DNA from: Burkholderiaceae bacterium
Lineage (GTDB): Bacteria > Pseudomonadota > Gammaproteobacteria > Burkholderiales > Burkholderiaceae_E
DNA: 56,382 nucleotides
Assembly: GCA_019635275.1 (NCBI GenBank)
Contig: JAHBZV010000016.1
Location: forward strand, 1 to 56,382
Reading direction: 5' to 3'
In this document: positions 1-10,813 of the stretch, piece by piece
Position numbering within the stretch: position 1 is the first letter of the stretch
How the letters are laid out: every line of letters starts with the position of its first letter
Position numbers and translations under genes: made by a program
Notes under the pieces: generated by a model
Told to the model about the DNA's origin: nothing
Database searches by the model: none
Seen by the model: only the letters and a program-made list of their open reading frames with translations

Positions 1-810
1 GATCCCGAACGCGGGCAGGATCATGATGTAGACCTCGGGGTGGCCGAAGAACCAGAAGATGTGCTGGTACATCACCGGGTCGCCGCCGCCGGCCGCGTTG
101 AAGAACGAGGTGCCGAAGTGGCGGTCGGTGAGGATCATCGTGATCGCGCCGGCCAGCACCGGCATCACCGCGATCAGCAGGTAGGCGGTGATCAGCCAGG
201 TCCAGACGAACATCGGCATCTTCATCAGCGACATGCCCGGCGCGCGCATGTTCAGGATGGTCGTGATGATGTTGATCGAGCCCATGATGGAGCTCGCGCC
301 CATGATGTGGACCGCGAAGATCGCGAGGTCCATGCCCGGGCCCATCTGCACCGACAGCGGCGCGTACAGCGTCCAGCCCGCCGCGGTCGCGCCGCCGGGA
401 ACCGCGTACGACACGATGAGCAGCGCGGCAGCCACCGGCAGCAGCCAGAAGCTGAAGTTGTTCATCCGCGCGAACGCCATGTCGGAGGCACCGATCATCA
501 GCGGCACCTGCCAGTTTGCGAAGCCCACGAACGCCGGCATGATCGCGCCGAACACCATGATCAGCCCGTGCATCGTCGTGAGCTGGTTGAACACCTCGGG
601 CCGCAGGATCTGCAGCCCCGGCTGGAACAGCTCGCTGCGCAGCAGCAGCGCGTTGATCCCGCCGACGATCAGCATCGCGAACGAGAACCACAGGTACATC
701 GTGCCGATGTCCTTGTGGTTGGTCGCGAACAGCCACCGGCGCCAGCCGGTCGGGTGGTCGTGCGCGTGATCGTGTGCGTGGTCACCGTGGTGGTCGAGGA
801 CGGCACTCAT
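1..810 (-). CDS. ctaD: Cytochrome c oxidase subunit I, C-terminal part missing
   Basis: Catalytic subunit of an aa3-type oxidase that reduces O2 at the haem a3/CuB centre in the inner membrane. The first 270 codons are present and the gene runs off the left edge; full-length proteins have about 530 residues. The N-terminus is His/Asp-rich ([13 protein letters not shown]), followed by hydrophobic segments. The stretch [15 protein letters not shown] carries a haem a ligand, and [14 protein letters not shown] carries the CuB His and the cross-linked Tyr. It lies 61 nt downstream of coxB on the same strand, the usual cox order. The start is the ATG at 810. The family call is certain; only the 3' end is unseen. 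Confidence 0.96.
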   Translation of the reverse strand, partial: MSAVLDHHGDHAHDHAHDHPTGWRRWLFATNHKDIGTMYLWFSFAMLIVGGINALLLRSELFQPGLQILRPEVFNQLTTMHGLIMVFGAIMPAFVGFANWQVPLMIGASDMAFARMNNFSFWLLPVAAALLIVSYAVPGGATAAGWTLYAPLSVQMGPGMDLAIFAVHIMGASSIMGSINIITTILNMRAPGMSLMKMPMFVWTWLITAYLLIAVMPVLAGAITMILTDRHFGTSFFNAAGGGDPVMYQHIFWFFGHPEVYIMILPAFGI

Positions 811-871
811 TTCGCTGGGCTCCTGCGGATGCGCTGTATTTCTTGCGTGCGGCGGCGATCGGGGTCGCGGC

Positions 872-2053
872 TCACTTGCGGGCGGCCGTCACGGCGGACG
901 GCTGCACGATGTTCTGCTCGGCCTTGTTGCTCCAGGCGTTGCGGGTGTAGGTGATCACGGCCGCCAGCTCGACGTCGGAGAGCTGCTTGAACGGCGCCAT
1001 CGCGGTGCCGGGCCGGCCGTGCAGCACGACGTCGATCTGGCCCTCGGGCTTGCCGAGCACCACCTTCGAGCCGTCGAGCGCCGGGAAAGTGCCCGGCACG
1101 CCCTTGCCGTTGGCCTGGTGGCAGGCGACGCAGTTGCCGGCGAACACCTTCTCGCCGCGGGCGCGCAGGTCGGCGAGCTGCCACTCCTTGGTCGGGTCGT
1201 CGGCCTTAGCGAGCATCTCCTTCTTCTTCTCGTCGACCCACTTCAGGTAATCGGCCTCCGAGCGCACGTCGACGACGATCGGCATGAACGCGTGGTCCTT
1301 GCCGCAGAGCTCGGCGCACTGGCCGCGGAAGACGCCGACCTTCTCGGCCTTGAACCAGGTGTCGCGCACGAAGCCCGGGATCGCGTCCTGCTTGACGCCG
1401 AGCGCCGGCATGTACCACGCGTGGATCACGTCGTTGGCCGTGACGACGATGCGGACTTTCTTGTTGACCGGCACCACCAGCGGATTGTCGACCTCCATCA
1501 GGTAGGTCGGGTTCTGCTCGCGCTTGGCCTTCGCGTCGGGGTAGTTGCGGTCCTCGATCTGCTCGCGCGGCGTCGACAGCGTCGAGAGGAACGAGATGCC
1601 CTCGCCGTCGCCCTTCAGGTAGTCGTAGCCCCACTTCCACTGGTAGCCGGTGGCCTTCACCGTGATGTCGGCGTTCGAGGTGTCCTTCTGCTCGACCACC
1701 ATGCGCGTGGCCGGGATCGCCATGCCGACGATGATCAGGAACGGCACCACCGTCCAGGCGATCTCGACGGTGGTGCTCTCGTGGAAATCGGCCGGCGCGT
1801 GCCCTTTCGACTTGCGGTGCTTCCAGACCGAGTAGAACATCACGCCGAAGACGGCGACGAAGATCGCCACGCAGATCCAGAGCACGAACCAGTGGATCCA
1901 GTGCTGGTCCTCGGCGATGCGCGTGACCGGAGCCGTCAGGTTGAGCTGGTTGACCCGCGGCCCGCCCGGCATGTCGGCGACCGCAGCCGCGATCGAGGCC
2001 CAGCCACCCAGTGCCGCCACGGCCAGACCGTCGGCCATCCGCTTCAGTTTCAT
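872..2053 (-). CDS. coxB: Cytochrome c oxidase subunit II fused to a cytochrome c domain
   Basis: Receives electrons at CuA and passes them to subunit I. The 393-residue protein has a signal-like N-terminus, two membrane segments (about 54-75 and 98-115), and a periplasmic cupredoxin domain with CuA ligands His211, Cys246, Cys250, His254 and Met257 in the run [16 protein letters not shown]-terminal c-type cytochrome follows, with haem motif CVACH (308-312) and likely axial Met352. The ATG at 2053 was chosen because gggga lies about 8 nt upstream. The in-frame alternatives are an ATG at 2062 and a TTG at 2071. The fused haem domain is typical of caa3-like subunit II. Confidence 0.95.
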   Translation of the reverse strand: MKLKRMADGLAVAALGGWASIAAAVADMPGGPRVNQLNLTAPVTRIAEDQHWIHWFVLWICVAIFVAVFGVMFYSVWKHRKSKGHAPADFHESTTVEIAWTVVPFLIIVGMAIPATRMVVEQKDTSNADITVKATGYQWKWGYDYLKGDGEGISFLSTLSTPREQIEDRNYPDAKAKREQNPTYLMEVDNPLVVPVNKKVRIVVTANDVIHAWYMPALGVKQDAIPGFVRDTWFKAEKVGVFRGQCAELCGKDHAFMPIVVDVRSEADYLKWVDEKKKEMLAKADDPTKEWQLADLRARGEKVFAGNCVACHQANGKGVPGTFPALDGSKVVLGKPEGQIDVVLHGRPGTAMAPFKQLSDVELAAVITYTRNAWSNKAEQNIVQPSAVTAARK

Positions 2054-2090
2054 TCTGACCATCCCCGCCAATCCTCGTTCTTCGATCCCG

Positions 2091-2570
2091 TCAGCCCGCT
2101 CGCCATCCGGCGAGCGCGCCGCGCAATTCGCGCACCAGTTCCGCCTTGCGATCGTCCGGCACGAACCTGCCGATCGCGATCTCCTCGCGCCCCGTCACCA
2201 GCCGGATCGGCTCGCGCGACGAGCCGCCGTACTCGATCCGGACCCGTCCCGGCTCGCGCTCGACCCTGTCGAGCCTCGCGCCGGTGAATCTCTCGACCGT
2301 CAGGCGCTCGCGCGTCGCGACGATCCGCTCGCAGTCGCCGGCATGGCGCCCGTACACGAGGAACGCCACCGCCAGCGCGCTCACCTCGACCAGCGTGAAC
2401 GGAACCACGACCCAGGCGCCGCTGGAAGCCAGCACCCCGGCAATCAGCAGCGAGAACAGCGCCAGGGTGCCGAACCAGCCGGCGAGCTGGCTCGGCGTGA
2501 GCGCGCAGTTCCGCTTGAGCACCCACTGATGCCGGTCGGGCTCTGCCACATACTTCCACCGGTACGCCAT
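2091..2570 (-). CDS. DUF2244 integral membrane protein next to cox genes
   Basis: A 159-residue protein of the DUF2244 family, which often sits beside cytochrome oxidase genes in betaproteobacteria; its biochemical role is unknown to me. Residues about 30-75 form two hydrophobic segments separated by a short GAW turn. The rest is a soluble, Arg-rich domain with a WVLKRNCALTP motif near the N-terminus. It is the first gene of a probable DUF2244-coxB-ctaD unit; 37 nt separate it from the chosen coxB start. The ATG at 2570 is preferred over longer in-frame extensions because a promoter-like -10 lies between those upstream starts and this ATG. Confidence 0.82.
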   Translation of the reverse strand: MAYRWKYVAEPDRHQWVLKRNCALTPSQLAGWFGTLALFSLLIAGVLASSGAWVVVPFTLVEVSALAVAFLVYGRHAGDCERIVATRERLTVERFTGARLDRVEREPGRVRIEYGGSSREPIRLVTGREEIAIGRFVPDDRKAELVRELRGALAGWRAG

Positions 2571-2619
2571 GGCACGCGTCGCAGCTTGCTCGGCATCATT
2601 GCTTTTGTCGCGGCCCCGG

Positions 2620-2649
2620 ATTATAGAGGCCGCCGCGTCGCGCCAGCAA
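2620..2649 (-). promoter_or_regulatory. Putative sigma70 promoter for DUF2244-coxB-ctaD
   Basis: Read on the minus strand, a perfect TATAAT (2620-2625) is preceded by TTGCTG (2644-2649) with an 18-nt spacer. The leader to the ATG at 2570 is then about 40 nt. The -10 is exact; the -35 matches at only three of six bases. Confidence 0.5.
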
Positions 2650-2664
2650 ATGGCCCGCAATCGA

Positions 2665-3570
2665 TCACTCGCGACGAGGGTTTGTACCGATATCGCGGCG
2701 GGGCACGAACTCCACCGGGGACAAGCCGTCGGAGCGGCGCTTGCGCTCGGGACACCAGGCGTGCCCGTACACCACCTCGATCGTCGCGTGCAAGCGTCCG
2801 TCTGTTCGACGCAACGACTCGAGCGCGCGCAGCCACGCGGCGCGATGTTCGCGTCCGAGCAGCCCCCGGAAGCGGCCGCGCAACGCGTTCCCGCCGATCG
2901 CGCGCAGGTCGCCGAGCATGGCCTCGGCACTGGCCCACGAGAGCGTGAGCCGCTCGCTGTCCATCACCGGCTCGGCAAAGCCGGCGGCGCCGACGAGATC
3001 GCCGACGTCGTGCAGGTCGTGGAACGTCATCGTGCGCGCGCCCAGCGCGCGCACCTCGGCGAGCGTGTCGACCCCGAAGAACGAGAAGTCCAGCAGCGCG
3101 CCGGGCCGCGAGACGCGGTACCACTCGGCGAGCGCGCGCTCGGGCGCATCGAACCAGTGCAGCGCCAGGTTCGACCAGATCAGGTCGACGCTGGCATCGG
3201 CGAGCGGCAGCGCGTGCGCGTCGGCCGCCACGACGTGGGCGACCGGCTTCGCGGCGTCTCCGCGCAGGCGCGCGAAAAAGCCGCGGGCCGGCGGCGCGAG
3301 CGCGTCGCGCGCCGCGCGCGCCATGCCGGGCGCCGAATCCAGGCCGGTCAGTTCCGCCGCCGGATAGCGCTTCTTCAACGCCAGCAGGCCTCGGCCCGCC
3401 CCGCAGCCGACGTCGATCACGCTTTGCGGGGAGATCCTCACGACGTCGAGCCGCTCTAGCATGCGCGACTCGACCTCGGCGAACAGGAAGTCCGCGCGCC
3501 CGGGCGACGCGGCGCGGCGCGAGTACTGCCGTCGCACAGCCAACGGGTCTAGGTCGGGCGCTGCAAGCAT
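2665..3570 (-). CDS. bioC: BioC-type malonyl-ACP O-methyltransferase
   Basis: Class I SAM-dependent methyltransferase of 301 residues. SAM-binding motif I is VIDVGCGAGRGLLAL (about 50-65), followed by an acidic motif II (LTGLDSA) and motif III NLALHWFDAPERAL. The last matches BioC proteins, which methylate the malonyl carboxyl group at the start of biotin synthesis. The C-terminal HATIEVVYGHAWCP is also BioC-like. It is divergent from comF, as in many Burkholderiales. The start is the ATG at 3570, where the conserved ring of LDPLAVRRQYSRRA begins. No other biotin genes are in the window, so substrate specificity is inferred from family features. Confidence 0.8.
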   Translation of the reverse strand: MLAAPDLDPLAVRRQYSRRAASPGRADFLFAEVESRMLERLDVVRISPQSVIDVGCGAGRGLLALKKRYPAAELTGLDSAPGMARAARDALAPPARGFFARLRGDAAKPVAHVVAADAHALPLADASVDLIWSNLALHWFDAPERALAEWYRVSRPGALLDFSFFGVDTLAEVRALGARTMTFHDLHDVGDLVGAAGFAEPVMDSERLTLSWASAEAMLGDLRAIGGNALRGRFRGLLGREHRAAWLRALESLRRTDGRLHATIEVVYGHAWCPERKRRSDGLSPVEFVPRRDIGTNPRRE

Positions 3571-3601
3571 GGCGCGCAGTATAGGTCTGCGATCGGGTTC
3601 A

Positions 3602-4411
3602 ATGGGCGCGATGAACGCGACGAGCAGGGTCTCGCCCGGCAGCGACCTCGCTGGCCGGCTGCGGCGCGCGGCAGCCGGCCTGCTCGACGCATGGCTGCCC
3701 GCCTCGTGCATCGTCTGCGACCGCCCGCGCGGCGACCGGTTGTGCGACGACTGCGAGACGGCGCTGCCCGGCGTGCGGGCTGCGCGCTGCCCGCGTTGCG
3801 GGCTCGTCGTGCCCGGTCCGGGCGACGCAGCGCCTGCCCGTTGCGCCGCTTGCGACGACGATCCGCCTGCGTTTGCGGCCACCGTGGTGCTCGCCGACTA
3901 CGCTGCGCCGCTCGACCGGCTCGTGCACGCGCTGAAGTTCGGGCGCGACGCATCGCTCGCGCGCCCGCTCGGGCACGCGCTGGCTCGACGCCTGGCCGTC
4001 GGCTGGCGCGACTTCCCGCCGCCGCTCGTCACCGCGATTCCGCTGTCCACCGCCCGGCTCGCCGAGCGCGGCTTCAACCAGTCGCTCGAGATCGCGCGGG
4101 CCCTCGCGCGCGCCCGACGCCTGCCGCTCGACCATCGGCTGCTGGTACGCACCCGCAGCGGCGCGCCGGCGGCGACGCTGCACGCCGCCGAGCGCCGCTC
4201 GGCGCTCGCCGGGGCGTTCGCGACGCCTCGCCCGCTCCCGGGGTGCGCGGTGATCGTCGTCGACGACGTCATGACCACCGGCGCGACGCTGCGCGCCGCT
4301 GCCGAGGCGCTGCGCGATGCCGGGGCCGGGCGTGTGATTAACTGTGTCGTCGCCCGCACTGCGCAAACCGATGCAAGCCGCGATCGTCAACGTCGTCCTG
4401 GTCCATCCTGA
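3602..4411 (+). CDS. comF: ComF family phosphoribosyltransferase-like protein
   Basis: About 269 residues. The N-terminal zinc-ribbon-like part has two CxxC pairs (CIVCDRP, CDDC) and further CPRCG and CAACD motifs. It is followed by a type I PRTase fold with the PRPP loop [17 protein letters not shown] near residue 220. ComF proteins act in DNA uptake during transformation, and the exact activity is unclear. The ATGs at 3602 and 3611 are equally possible starts. The 3' end overlaps trmL by 41 nt. A TATAGG -10-like sequence sits at 3580-3585 in the bioC/comF divergent region. Confidence 0.88.
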   Translation: MGAMNATSRVSPGSDLAGRLRRAAAGLLDAWLPASCIVCDRPRGDRLCDDCETALPGVRAARCPRCGLVVPGPGDAAPARCAACDDDPPAFAATVVLADYAAPLDRLVHALKFGRDASLARPLGHALARRLAVGWRDFPPPLVTAIPLSTARLAERGFNQSLEIARALARARRLPLDHRLLVRTRSGAPAATLHAAERRSALAGAFATPRPLPGCAVIVVDDVMTTGATLRAAAEALRDAGAGRVINCVVARTAQTDASRDRQRRPGPS

Positions 4412-4877
4412 GATACCGCCGAACACCGGCAACGTGATCCGGCTGTGCGCGAACACCGGCGCGCAGCTGCACCTGGTCGAACCGCTCGGCTTCTCGCTCG
4501 ACTCGGCGAAGCTTCGGCGCGCAGGCCTCGACTACAGGGAATTCGCGGCGATCCTCGTGCACGAGAGCTGGCAGGCGTTCCTCGCCCGCGAGCGGCCGCG
4601 CCGCCTCTTCGCGCTCACCACGCGCGGCGAGCGACGCCCGACCGACGTCGCCTTCGAGCGCGGCGACTACCTGGTGTTCGGATCCGAGACGCGCGGGCTG
4701 CCCGACGAGATCCTCGGCCAGTTCGCCCCGGCGCAGCGCCTGCGCCTGCCGATGCGCCCGGACAACCGCAGCCTGAACCTGTCGAACGCGGTGGCGGTCA
4801 CGGTATTCGAGGCCTGGCGCCAGGCCGGCTTCGAGGGTGCCGCCGACGTTGGGCGGGGCGACGGGCTCAGGTCGTGA
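4371..4877 (+). CDS. trmL: tRNA (cytidine(34)-2'-O)-methyltransferase TrmL
   Basis: SPOUT-class methyltransferase of 168 residues that 2'-O-methylates the wobble base of leucine tRNAs. Family motifs are visible: [19 protein letters not shown] at the N-terminus, [15 protein letters not shown] about residue 100, and the knot-forming C-terminus [18 protein letters not shown]. The start at 4371 lies inside comF, which suggests coupled translation. The 3' end overlaps the convergent LOG gene by 11 nt, so no terminator separates them. Confidence 0.95.
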   Translation: MQAAIVNVVLVHPEIPPNTGNVIRLCANTGAQLHLVEPLGFSLDSAKLRRAGLDYREFAAILVHESWQAFLARERPRRLFALTTRGERRPTDVAFERGDYLVFGSETRGLPDEILGQFAPAQRLRLPMRPDNRSLNLSNAVAVTVFEAWRQAGFEGAADVGRGDGLRS

Positions 4878-5436
4878 ACAGCCGGTCGAGCAGCACCTCG
4901 ATGCGCGGCGCGTCGATCAGGAAGTCGATGTCGCCGGGAAGCACGAAACCCCGCGCGACGAACTCGCGACAGGCCGCCACCAGGGTGTCGAAATAGCCGT
5001 CCTGGTTGTACAGCCCGATGGGCTTCGCGTGCTGGCGGATCTGGCGCAGCGTGAGCACCTCGAACAACTCGTCGAGCGTGCCCAGGCCGCCCGGCAGCGT
5101 GACGAAAGCGTCGGACAACTCGATCATCCGCTGCTTGCGCACGGCCATGTCCGACACGATCTCGAGACGCGTGACGCCCGGATGGCCCGGCTCGCGAGCC
5201 AGCAGCGGGCGCGGGATGACGCCAATCACTTCGCCACCCGCAGCGAGCGCAGCGTCGGCCACGGCCGCCATCAGCCCGACCCGGCCGCCGCCGAACACCA
5301 GCCCCCAGCCGCGCGAGGCGATCGCACGGCCGGTCTCGCGCGCGGCCTGCACGTACTTGGGGTCGGCCCCGGCCTTGGCGCCGCAGAAGACGCAGATCCA
5401 CTTGCGGTCGCCCGCGGGCGCACGCGTGCCGCTCAT
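4867..5436 (-). CDS. LOG family protein (TIGR00730, cytokinin riboside phosphoribohydrolase-like)
   Basis: A 189-residue Rossmann-like protein with [12 protein letters not shown] at the N-terminus, the nucleotide-binding loop [12 protein letters not shown] and the LOG signature [21 protein letters not shown] carries the conserved Arg and Lys. LOG-type enzymes release nucleobases from nucleoside monophosphates; the bacterial physiological substrate is usually unproven. The ATG at 5436 overlaps the gpsA stop (ATGA), so translation is probably coupled. Confidence 0.92.
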   Translation of the reverse strand: MSGTRAPAGDRKWICVFCGAKAGADPKYVQAARETGRAIASRGWGLVFGGGRVGLMAAVADAALAAGGEVIGVIPRPLLAREPGHPGVTRLEIVSDMAVRKQRMIELSDAFVTLPGGLGTLDELFEVLTLRQIRQHAKPIGLYNQDGYFDTLVAACREFVARGFVLPGDIDFLIDAPRIEVLLDRLFTT

Positions 5437-6446
5437 GTCGTCCGGTCGTTCTCGTTGCGCGGCTCGCGCGACAGAAGCGCCAGCACCGCATCGCGTGCGC
5501 TGTGGCGCCCGGCCAGGACGGCATTGACCGCCGACACGATCGGCATGTCGACACCGTGCGCGCGCGCGAGCGTCTCGGCGGCCTGCGCGCAGTGCACGCC
5601 CTCGGCCACGTGGCCGAGCCGTGCGACGATCGCGGCCAGCGACTCGCCGGCTGCCAGCGCCAGTCCGACCTGCCGGTTGCGCGACAGGTCGCCGGTGCAG
5701 GTGAGCACCAGGTCTCCGAGGCCCGTGAGCCCCATGAAGGTCTCGGCGCGCGCGCCCATCGCGGTGCCGAGTCGAACGGTTTCGGCGAGCCCCCTCGTGA
5801 TCAGCGCCGCGCGCGCGTTCTGGCCCAGCGCGAGTCCGTCGCAGATCCCGGCCGCGATGGCCATGACGTTCTTCAGCGCGCCGCCGAGCTCCACGCCGAC
5901 GACGTCGTCGCTTCGGTAGATGCGTGCCGGGCCGTGGTGGAAGGCGTCGACGGTCGCGGCCTGCAGCGCCGGCGAAGTCGATGCGATGGTCAGGGCGACC
6001 GGAAGCCCGGCAGCGACTTCCTGCGCGAAGCTCGGACCCGACAGGACGCCCGCCGCGTGCCGGCGCAGTTCGTCGGCCGCGACCTCGTGCGGGAGCCGCC
6101 CGGTCGAGGCCTCGATGCCCTTGCAGAGCCAGACCACGCCGGCCGATGCGCCGGGCAGTGCGCCATCGAGCGCGCGCAAGGTGTCGCGCAGCCCCGCCAC
6201 GGGCGTCGCCACCACTGCGAGCGAACCCGGGGCGTCGAGCCATCGGCACGCCGCGGCGGCATCGTCGGCGAATTCGATCTGCGCCGGCAGGGCCACGCCT
6301 GGCAGGTAGCGCTCGTTGCGCCGGTCGCGACGCAGCGACGCCACCAGGGATTCGTCACGAGCCCACAGCGTCACCGGATGTCGCCCCGACGCGTGCACCG
6401 CCAGCGCCGTGCCCCACGCGCCCGCCCCGAAGATCGCGATCCGCAT
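5433..6446 (-). CDS. gpsA: Glycerol-3-phosphate dehydrogenase [NAD(P)+]
   Basis: Reduces dihydroxyacetone phosphate to sn-glycerol-3-phosphate for phospholipid synthesis. The NAD(P)-binding motif [11 protein letters not shown] is at residues 5-15. VWLCKGIE and [15 protein letters not shown] follow, and [18 protein letters not shown] holds the catalytic lysine. The length of 337 residues is normal. MRIAIFG at 6446 is preferred; an ATG three codons upstream (6455) is the alternative. It lies in the rhodanese-grxC-secB-SH3-gpsA-LOG run, a common betaproteobacterial arrangement. Confidence 0.97.
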   Translation of the reverse strand: MRIAIFGAGAWGTALAVHASGRHPVTLWARDESLVASLRRDRRNERYLPGVALPAQIEFADDAAAACRWLDAPGSLAVVATPVAGLRDTLRALDGALPGASAGVVWLCKGIEASTGRLPHEVAADELRRHAAGVLSGPSFAQEVAAGLPVALTIASTSPALQAATVDAFHHGPARIYRSDDVVGVELGGALKNVMAIAAGICDGLALGQNARAALITRGLAETVRLGTAMGARAETFMGLTGLGDLVLTCTGDLSRNRQVGLALAAGESLAAIVARLGHVAEGVHCAQAAETLARAHGVDMPIVSAVNAVLAGRHSARDAVLALLSREPRNENDRTT

Positions 6447-6459
6447 GGTCGGCACCCCT

Positions 6460-6966
6460 TCAGCGACCCCAGACCTCGCCGGTGCTCACGAAGCCGGTGG
6501 CACCGTCGCGGTGGCGCACGCGCAGCCAGCCGGCCGGCGCGCTGGCATCGACCACCTCGAGCAGCACGCCGCGCTCGACCTGCACGACGAGTTCGCCGTT
6601 GACCTGCGCGGTGCGGCGGATCGCCGCCAGCGTGCTGGCGACCACGTGCCGGGACTCCGCGAGGTCGCCTCGATGCACCCAGAGGACGTCGCCGCTCGCG
6701 TCGCGCACCTTGACCCACTGGTTCAGCGTCGACACCAGCTCGAGCGGAGTGCCACGCACGACGATGAACAGCTTGCGTGCGCGATCGGACGGTCCGTCGT
6801 AGAGGATCGCGGCCGCGCTGGCGACCTCGCGGTACTGGGCCTCCTGCGCGCGTGCCGGCAGCCAGCCCGCGGCCAGGCACAGCCCCGCAACGATCATCGC
6901 GCGCCCGAACGCGCCGCCGCGCGGCCGTCGCCCGGCCGACTTCATCGCATGCAACGGGTGATTCAT
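6460..6966 (-). CDS. Secreted SH3-domain protein
   Basis: A 168-residue protein with a basic N-terminus, a hydrophobic stretch (about 24-38) and an ARA-type signal-peptidase site before QEAQY. It therefore probably acts in the periplasm. Two bacterial SH3-like repeats follow: the first around [18 protein letters not shown] and VLWVHRGDL, the second around [18 protein letters not shown] ending [10 protein letters not shown]. Such modules usually bind peptidoglycan or peptides. It lies 13 nt before gpsA and 54 nt after secB on the same strand. The specific role is unknown. Confidence 0.8.
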   Translation of the reverse strand: MNHPLHAMKSAGRRPRGGAFGRAMIVAGLCLAAGWLPARAQEAQYREVASAAAILYDGPSDRARKLFIVVRGTPLELVSTLNQWVKVRDASGDVLWVHRGDLAESRHVVASTLAAIRRTAQVNGELVVQVERGVLLEVVDASAPAGWLRVRHRDGATGFVSTGEVWGR

Positions 6967-7020
6967 CGCAGGCTCCCGCAGTGGCTCATCGGTCGCAGGG
7001 CGCGCCCGGCCGGCGTCGCG

Positions 7021-7500
7021 TCAGTGCGCGCCGCCCGGCAGGATGATGCCCGGCCCCTGGTCTTCCGCCTTCTGCTGCGCCAGCCGCCGCTGGTACAGCG
7101 CCTCGAAGTTGATCTCGGCCAGGTGGATCGGCGGGAAACCGGTGCGCTGGACCACGTCGGCGACGTTCGAGCGCAGGTAAGGGTAGACGATGTTCGGGCA
7201 GATGACGTTCAGCAGCAGCTCCATCTGGCCGGCCGGGATGTTGCGCATCTCGAAGATGCCGCCCTGCTTCGCCTCGACCAGGAACGCCGTCTTGTCGCCG
7301 ACCTTGGTCGTCACGGTGACGGTGACGGTCGACTCGTAGACCCCCTCGACGAGCTGCTCGCTGCCGACGTCCATCTGGATCTCGACCGACGGCTGCTGCG
7401 TCTCGAGGAAGATGCGCGGCGCATTGGGGATCTCGAGCGAGAGGTCTTTCAGGTAGACCCGCTGGATGGCAAAGACGGGGGCTTGCGCCTGGTCGCTCAT
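7021..7500 (-). CDS. secB: Protein-export chaperone SecB
   Basis: A 159-residue chaperone that keeps preproteins unfolded and hands them to SecA. Conserved features are [19 protein letters not shown] near the N-terminus, the central [11 protein letters not shown] segment, and [19 protein letters not shown], followed by [16 protein letters not shown]. The start at 7500 matches the family N-terminus. The preceding grxC gene ends 92 nt upstream. Confidence 0.97.
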   Translation of the reverse strand: MSDQAQAPVFAIQRVYLKDLSLEIPNAPRIFLETQQPSVEIQMDVGSEQLVEGVYESTVTVTVTTKVGDKTAFLVEAKQGGIFEMRNIPAGQMELLLNVICPNIVYPYLRSNVADVVQRTGFPPIHLAEINFEALYQRRLAQQKAEDQGPGIILPGGAH

Positions 7501-7592
7501 GGAGGTTCCTCGAAGGGTGCCGGCTGGCGGCCGACTGGATGGTTGGAGGGGGCGGGCTGCGCGCCGCGGCCGCGCGATGCGGGCCGCGGCTG

Positions 7593-7853
7593 CTAGCCCT
7601 GCAGCAGCGGGACCAGCCCGCCTTCGCGGTCGAGCTCGGCCAGGTCGTCGAACCCGCCGACGTGCCGCTCGCCGATGTAGATCTGGGGGACCGTGCGCCG
7701 CCCCGTGCGGGCAATCATCGTCTCGCGCTGCGACGGATCGAGGTCGATGCGCACTTTCTCGATCTCGCTCACGCCGCGCTTCTTGAGCAATTGCTCGGCG
7801 CGGACGCAATAGGGGCACACCGCGGTGCAGTACATCAGGACCCGTGAAGACAT
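7593..7853 (-). CDS. grxC: Glutaredoxin 3
   Basis: An 86-residue dithiol glutaredoxin with active site CPYC ([17 protein letters not shown]) and the cis-Pro glutathione-binding loop [17 protein letters not shown]. It reduces disulfides and glutathione-mixed disulfides in the cytoplasm. The ATG at 7853 gives the usual family length; a longer in-frame extension was discarded. It lies 17 nt after the rhodanese gene. Confidence 0.96.
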   Translation of the reverse strand: MSSRVLMYCTAVCPYCVRAEQLLKKRGVSEIEKVRIDLDPSQRETMIARTGRRTVPQIYIGERHVGGFDDLAELDREGGLVPLLQG

Positions 7854-7870
7854 CGAGCGCTCTCCTGCCC

Positions 7871-8272
7871 TTACTTGACGACCGGAAGGCCGGCTTGCCG
7901 CCACGACTGCACGCCGCCGCCCAGGTTGAAGACGTCCTTGCGGCCGGCCTTGCGCAGGATGCCCGCGGCGCGGTTCGAGGTGACCCCGCTCGCGCAGCAC
8001 AGCAGCACCGGCTTGTCGGCGGGCAGCTCGCCGAGGCGCTTCTCGAGCTCGGCCATGGGGATGTTGCGGGCGTTCGGCAGGTGGCCGCCCGAGAAGTCGG
8101 CCGGCGAACGGACGTCCAGGACGATCGCGCCGGTGTCGTTGATCAGGCGCGTCGCGCCGAGCGTGTCCAGGGACGGCCCGGAGGCGCCGCGCATGACCAT
8201 CGGCCAGACCAGCATCGCGCCGGAGACGAAGGCGATCGCGATCAGGACGATGTTTTCGGTGACGAATTCCAC
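7871..8272 (-). CDS. Membrane-anchored rhodanese-domain protein
   Basis: A 133-residue protein with an N-terminal membrane helix (about 8-27) followed by a single rhodanese domain. The domain starts [19 protein letters not shown], and the active-site loop is [12 protein letters not shown] with a cysteine in the catalytic place. Rhodaneses transfer sulfane sulfur; the partner is not known here. It is the first gene of the grxC-secB-gpsA run, as in many Burkholderiales. Confidence 0.9.
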   Translation of the reverse strand: MEFVTENIVLIAIAFVSGAMLVWPMVMRGASGPSLDTLGATRLINDTGAIVLDVRSPADFSGGHLPNARNIPMAELEKRLGELPADKPVLLCCASGVTSNRAAGILRKAGRKDVFNLGGGVQSWRQAGLPVVK

Positions 8273-8281
8273 GGGTCGAGG

Positions 8282-8311
8282 TTCGGTTGGGGAAACGCGG
8301 GATTATAGAAT
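8282..8311 (+). promoter_or_regulatory. Putative promoter for gpmA
   Basis: A -10-like TATAGA (8304-8309, overlapping TAGAAT) lies 35 nt before the gpmA ATG. A poor -35 candidate TTCGGT (8282-8287) lies 16 nt upstream. This is an AT-rich spot in a GC-rich divergent gap. Confidence 0.35.
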
Positions 8312-8343
8312 AGCGGTTCGTTCGTCCCCGCCGATTGCCAGAG

Positions 8344-9102
8344 ATGACCTACAAGCTCGTGCTGCTTCGCCACGGCGAGAGTCAGTGGAACCTCGAGAAC
8401 CGGTTCACCGGCTGGACCGACGTGGACCTCACCGAAACCGGCCGGGCCGAGGCCAGCCGCGCCGGCCAGTTGCTGAAGGCCGAAGGGTTCGACTTCGACC
8501 TCGCATTCACCTCGGTGCTCAAGCGCGCGATCCGCACGCTGTGGACGGTGCTCGACGAAATGGACCGGATGTGGATCCCGGTCGTCCACGACTGGCGCCT
8601 GAACGAGCGGCACTACGGCGCGCTGCAGGGGCTGAACAAGGCGGAAACCGCGGCGCGCTTCGGCGACCAGCAGGTGCTGGTCTGGCGCCGCGCCTACGCG
8701 ATCGCCCCCGATCCGCTGCCCGCCGGCGATCCGCGCGGTGCCGAGAACGATCCGCGCTACGCCGGGCTGCGCGCTAGCGAGATCCCGCGCACCGAGTGCC
8801 TGAAGGATACCGTGGCCCGCGTCGTGCCGTACTGGAACGAGACGATCGCGCCGGCCATCAGGTTGGGCAAGCGCGCGATCGTCGCCGCGCACGGCAATTC
8901 GCTGCGCGCGCTGATCAAGCACCTCGACGGCATCGGCGACGACGAGATCGTCCACCTGAACATCCCGACCGGGCGGCCGCTGGTCTACGAGCTCGACGAC
9001 GCGATGCGGCCCCTTCGCCACTACTACCTCGGCGACCAGGCCGAGATCGAGGCGGCGATGGCCGCCGTCGCCGCCCAGGGCAAGGCGCGCCCGGCCGCCT
9101 GA
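8344..9102 (+). CDS. gpmA: 2,3-bisphosphoglycerate-dependent phosphoglycerate mutase
   Basis: Interconverts 3- and 2-phosphoglycerate in glycolysis. The 252-residue protein starts [16 protein letters not shown] with catalytic His10. [29 protein letters not shown] and the second histidine motif [18 protein letters not shown] are all present. The ATG at 8344 is preferred over a TTG three codons upstream. Its last codons lie inside a small tandem duplication. It is divergent from the rhodanese gene. Confidence 0.97.
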   Translation: MTYKLVLLRHGESQWNLENRFTGWTDVDLTETGRAEASRAGQLLKAEGFDFDLAFTSVLKRAIRTLWTVLDEMDRMWIPVVHDWRLNERHYGALQGLNKAETAARFGDQQVLVWRRAYAIAPDPLPAGDPRGAENDPRYAGLRASEIPRTECLKDTVARVVPYWNETIAPAIRLGKRAIVAAHGNSLRALIKHLDGIGDDEIVHLNIPTGRPLVYELDDAMRPLRHYYLGDQAEIEAAMAAVAAQGKARPAA

Positions 9103-9168
9103 GCGCAAGGCGCGCCCGGCCGCCCGAACGGGCGCGCGGCCTGCCCGGGCGCTCGGCCTGCCCGGGCG
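9080..9168 (+). repeat. Two short tandem duplications at the gpmA 3' end
   Basis: A 20-bp unit starting gcaaggcgcgcccgg occurs at 9080-9099, covering the last gpmA codons. It recurs exactly at 9105-9124, after the stop. A second unit, cggcctgcccgggcg, occurs at 9137-9151 and 9154-9168. The pattern suggests replication-slippage duplication in the gap before ctpA. Confidence 0.75.
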
Positions 9169-9225
9169 GTCGGCGATGCCCGCCGGCCGGGTGGGCCCTC
9201 GGCCACCCTCGAAGCAGGGGCGGTT

Positions 9226-9231
9226 TATACT
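9226..9231 (+). promoter_or_regulatory. Candidate -10 box for ctpA
   Basis: TATACT lies 67 nt before the ATG in otherwise GC-rich DNA. No convincing -35 was found at the right distance. Confidence 0.3.
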
Positions 9232-9297
9232 CGATCGCTCGGTAGACGGCGCTCGGCGCGAGGTGAATCGCCGGCCGCTCTGCCCACAGGACCATCG

Positions 9298-10719
<1,422 letters not shown>

Positions 10720-10728
10720 CGCCCGTTA

Positions 10729-10750
10729 CCGCCCGGCCGGGGCCGGGCGG
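10729..10750 (+). terminator. GC-rich stem-loop after ctpA
   Basis: ccgcccggcc at 10729-10738 is complementary to ggccgggcgg at 10741-10750, starting 9 nt after the ctpA stop. There is no T-tract, so termination is only possible. Confidence 0.35.
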
Positions 10751-10813
10751 AGGTCGGCGGCGCGGCGCTCCCGTCCACCGCCGGTGGCATCGGCACCGCC
10801 GATCGGCCGAGCG

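Noticed and set aside
2569-3459. 296-codon plus-strand ORF opposite bioC
   Set aside because: The minus-strand frame carries a complete methyltransferase with SAM motifs; the plus frame is His/Arg/Ala-rich with none.
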